Of a DNA stretch of 64,000 nucleotides, positions 61,921-64,000 are shown piece by piece. Position numbers and translations under genes: made by a program. The stretch covers positions 1-64,000 of the forward strand of contig CAXXGE010000027.1 in NCBI GenBank assembly GCA_963677915.2, in the 5' to 3' direction. The notes under the pieces are model-generated. The model was not told the origin of the DNA. It worked only from the letters and a program-made list of their open reading frames with translations, and did no database searches. Each line of letters opens with the position of its first letter. The first letter of the stretch is position 1. This stretch comes from G963677915 sp963677915. GTDB lineage: Bacteria > Bacillota > Clostridia > Lachnospirales > Vallitaleaceae.

Positions 61921-62844
61921 CTATTCGCCGAATACGTCAAGAGAAAGATACCTCTCCCCTGTGTCGCAAAGGGTTGTCACAATTGTTTTCCCTTTGTTTT
62001 CGGCTTTTGAAGCCAGTTGAAGTGCTGCATAGACATTGGCTGCCGCTGAGATACCCACAAGCAGGCCTTCTTCTTTTGCCAGCTTCCTCATCATGTCATA
62101 AGCATCATCGTTTGACACCCTGATAACATCGTCAAGAAGTTCTGTCTTAAGCACACCAGGCACGAATCCGGCTCCGATGCCTTGGATCTTGTGTGGCCCT
62201 GGCTCGCCTCCTGACAGAACCGGGGAAGCTTCCGGCTCTACAGCAATTATTTGAATGCCCGGAACCTTTTCTTTCAGCATTTCACCCACACCGGTGATTG
62301 TACCGCCTGTCCCAACGCCGGTAACAAAAATATCCACCTTGCCATCAGTATCATTCAGAATTTCCAGCGCCGTCGTCCTTCTATGAGCTTCAGGATTGGC
62401 TGCATTTTCAAATTGCTGTGGAACGAAGTGGTTTGTGTATTCTTTTTTTAGCTCTTCAGCTCTATTGATAGCACCGCGCATGCCTTCTTTACCAGGTGTC
62501 AGCACAAGCTGGGCACCATAGGCACTCAGAAGCCTCCTGCGCTCGATACTCATGGTGTCAGGCATGGTCAGGATAAGCCTGTAGCCTTTGACTGCCGCAA
62601 CTAGTGCCAGTCCGACACCTGTGTTACCACTTGTTGGTTCAATTATTGTTGTGCCTTCGCTGATCAATCCAGCTTTCTCCGCTTCCTCAATCATGGCAAA
62701 GGCGATCCTGTCCTTGACACTGCCTCCAGGATTGAAAGATTCCAGCTTCCCAAGTATAAGGTTGTCGTTCTTGTTCAGTTTATTAATTGCCACAAGCGGC
62801 GTACCGCCAATGAGTTCAGTGATATTGTTGTAGTATACGCTCAT
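61921..62844 (-). CDS. cysK: Cysteine synthase A (O-acetylserine sulfhydrylase)
   Basis: A 307-residue PLP enzyme making cysteine from O-acetylserine and sulfide. SFNPGGSVKDRIAF carries the PLP lysine; EPTSGNTGVGLALVAA, VPQQFENAANP and GVGTGGTITGVGEML are typical. Length is normal. It begins the cysK-cymR pair on the minus strand. Confidence 0.97.
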   Translation of the reverse strand: MSVYYNNITELIGGTPLVAINKLNKNDNLILGKLESFNPGGSVKDRIAFAMIEEAEKAGLISEGTTIIEPTSGNTGVGLALVAAVKGYRLILTMPDTMSIERRRLLSAYGAQLVLTPGKEGMRGAINRAEELKKEYTNHFVPQQFENAANPEAHRRTTALEILNDTDGKVDIFVTGVGTGGTITGVGEMLKEKVPGIQIIAVEPEASPVLSGGEPGPHKIQGIGAGFVPGVLKTELLDDVIRVSNDDAYDMMRKLAKEEGLLVGISAAANVYAALQLASKAENKGKTIVTTLCDTGERYLSLDVFGE

Positions 62845-62875
62845 CCTTTTACCCTCTTTCTATAGCTGTGTTAAA

Positions 62876-62897
62876 CAGCCCGCATTTCTGCGGGCTG
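62876..62897 (-). terminator. Hairpin downstream of the flavodiiron gene
   Basis: CAGCCCGCA (62876-62884) pairs with TGCGGGCTG (62889-62897) across a 4-nt loop. The minus-strand T-tract is only TTT, so termination efficiency is uncertain. Confidence 0.6.
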
Positions 62898-62919
62898 CCA
62901 TAATCAATCAGTTATTCAC

Positions 62920-64000
62920 TTAATCAATCGCTTCTTCCAATGTGATTTCGTACTTGTCCAGATCTTCCTTGGACGGGATGTACTGGATCCGTTCGGTTGA
63001 TTTCACATCGAATCCGGCTTCTTTAAGGGTATCCGCCACCTGGCCGATACTCTGACCGCCCCATCCGTAGGAACCGAACGCAACTGCCTTGCGGTTCTTT
63101 GGCGCCAGGCCTTTCATGTAGGTTAGGAAAGCGGCAACTGTTGGCATCATGTTGTTGTTGAGTGTCGGAGATCCGACGCACACATATTCAGCAGTAATAA
63201 GGTCTGTCATGATGTCGGAAATATGCGTCAACGAAACATTGTATAAGGACGTTGCATAGCCTTTTTCTTCCATGACGGCAGAAAGGGCATAAGCCATCTT
63301 CTTGGTCGAGCCCCACATCGTATCGTAGCAGATCACGGCTTTCTTTTCCGTTTCATTGCTCGCCCACTTCGTATACTCGGTAAAAATCTCGCTTATGTGT
63401 TTTCGCCAAATGATACCATGGCTTGGTGCAATCAATTCGATATCCAGAGCCGCAGCCTGCTTTAGGGCACGCTGAACCTGGCTGCCATAAGGCAATACGA
63501 TGTTCGCGTAATACTTTCTTGCCTCTTCCATGATGACTTCCAGCGAGTACTCGTCGTCGAAACGCTGTGACGAAGCAAGATGCTGGCCGAATGCATCGTT
63601 GGAGAACAGAATCTTCTCCTCCGGCATATAAGTTAGCATGTTGTCAGGCCAGTGGATCATCGGTGTCAGCACAAAACTAAGGCTTCTCTCACCGAGAGAA
63701 ATAGGTTCCGTCGGCTTGACGGCCTCGAAATTGTACTGTTCGCCGTAATGAGCCTTAAGGCCTTCCACACCTTTAGGCGATGCGAAAATCTTGGCATTCG
63801 GCGCAATTTTGGCTATGGCCGGAATCGCACCTGAATGGTCCATCTCAACATGGTTTGAGATTACATAATCAATCTTGGACGGATCAACAATACTTGATAT
63901 ACGTTCCATCATATCAGAAGTAAGGTGCTCCTTGACAGAGTCAATCAGTGTAATCTTCTCGTCCATGATCAAGTAGGCATTGTATGTCGAACCACGCTGT
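62920..64000 (-). CDS. FprA-family A-type flavodiiron protein, 5' end beyond window
   Basis: At least 360 residues; the start is outside the window. The N-terminal metallo-beta-lactamase-like domain has the diiron motif NHVEMDHSG and SHGIIWRKH; the C-terminal flavodoxin domain starts VICYDTMWGSTKKMA and includes VGSPTLNNNMMPTVAAFL and GSYGWGGQSI. Such proteins reduce oxygen or NO using rubredoxin or F420-type donors. The rubredoxin-like protein at 8053-8385 is a possible but unlinked partner. Reading through 64000 continues the family pattern RGSTYNAYLI. Confidence 0.96.
   Translation of the reverse strand, partial: QRGSTYNAYLIMDEKITLIDSVKEHLTSDMMERISSIVDPSKIDYVISNHVEMDHSGAIPAIAKIAPNAKIFASPKGVEGLKAHYGEQYNFEAVKPTEPISLGERSLSFVLTPMIHWPDNMLTYMPEEKILFSNDAFGQHLASSQRFDDEYSLEVIMEEARKYYANIVLPYGSQVQRALKQAAALDIELIAPSHGIIWRKHISEIFTEYTKWASNETEKKAVICYDTMWGSTKKMAYALSAVMEEKGYATSLYNVSLTHISDIMTDLITAEYVCVGSPTLNNNMMPTVAAFLTYMKGLAPKNRKAVAFGSYGWGGQSIGQVADTLKEAGFDVKSTERIQYIPSKEDLDKYEITLEEAID

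Noticed and set aside
1..64000. tRNA or rRNA genes
   Set aside because: I found no cloverleaf-like T-arm sequences or rRNA signatures by reading; a dedicated scan could still find a tRNA I missed.

Overview
The window looks like a chromosomal segment of an anaerobic member of the Bacillota, most likely class Clostridia. The evidence is the gene order and the gene set: a pta-ackA acetate/ATP module, a class I hybrid-cluster protein, a rubredoxin-like protein, an FprA-type flavodiiron protein, strong AGGAGG ribosome-binding sites, S-layer homology (SLH) proteins and serine-recombinase elements. Genus cannot be read from the sequence. Both ends cut genes (hcp at the left, the flavodiiron gene at the right).

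Layout. 1-3.5 kb: hcp and an ISLre2-family insertion sequence. 3.5-8.4 kb: pta-ackA, yceD-rpmF, divergent tmcAL and a rubredoxin-like gene. 8.4-11.6 kb: an ABC-2 export operon (membrane-fusion protein, ATPase, permease). 11.6-16.4 kb: an HPr-like protein, a CoA-binding protein, a CoA-disulfide/NADH-oxidase-type flavoprotein, a small SLH protein, an FGGY sugar kinase and a rhodanese. 16.4-22.4 kb: a coiled-coil protein, coaD, rsmD, recG, fakA and an Asp23/YloU-type gene, with rpmB divergent. 22.4-39.3 kb: an accessory block. 39.4-57.9 kb: a long leftward housekeeping run in the order known from Bacillus and Clostridia (from its upstream end: RelA/SpoT-type synthetase, RNA methyltransferase, pseudouridine synthase, HAD hydrolase, YgiQ, yicC, remA, gmk, rpoZ, priA, def, fmt, rsmB, rlmN, prpC, prkC, rsgA, rpe, thiN). 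58-61.3 kb: nadABC. 61.3-64 kb: a hairpin repeat, cymR-cysK and the flavodiiron gene.

The accessory block sits at the thiN/rpmB junction, which is close to contiguous in Bacillus. It contains (a) a small integrative element with a large serine recombinase, a lone HK97-type major capsid protein without visible portal, terminase, protease or tail genes, a primase-helicase, an excisionase-like protein and a DUF6076-like zinc protein; (b) an IS1182-family insertion sequence; and (c) a surface-protein locus with an unusual HTH-containing protein, a 103-residue co-translated protein and a 1,686-residue SLH protein. Immediately downstream of the primase gene is a 300-bp array of twelve GTAGCAG/CTGCTAC words, a candidate element origin. 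This element is the best candidate for something undescribed.

Caution: between about 1 and 28 kb, and once at 40.1 kb, many genes are broken by single-base shifts, densest at 12.5-19.6 kb. The broken genes include coaD and others unlikely to be lost, and several shifts lie in homopolymer runs, so consensus error is more likely than gene decay. I give whole-gene spans and say where frames change. No tRNA, rRNA or CRISPR array was seen.
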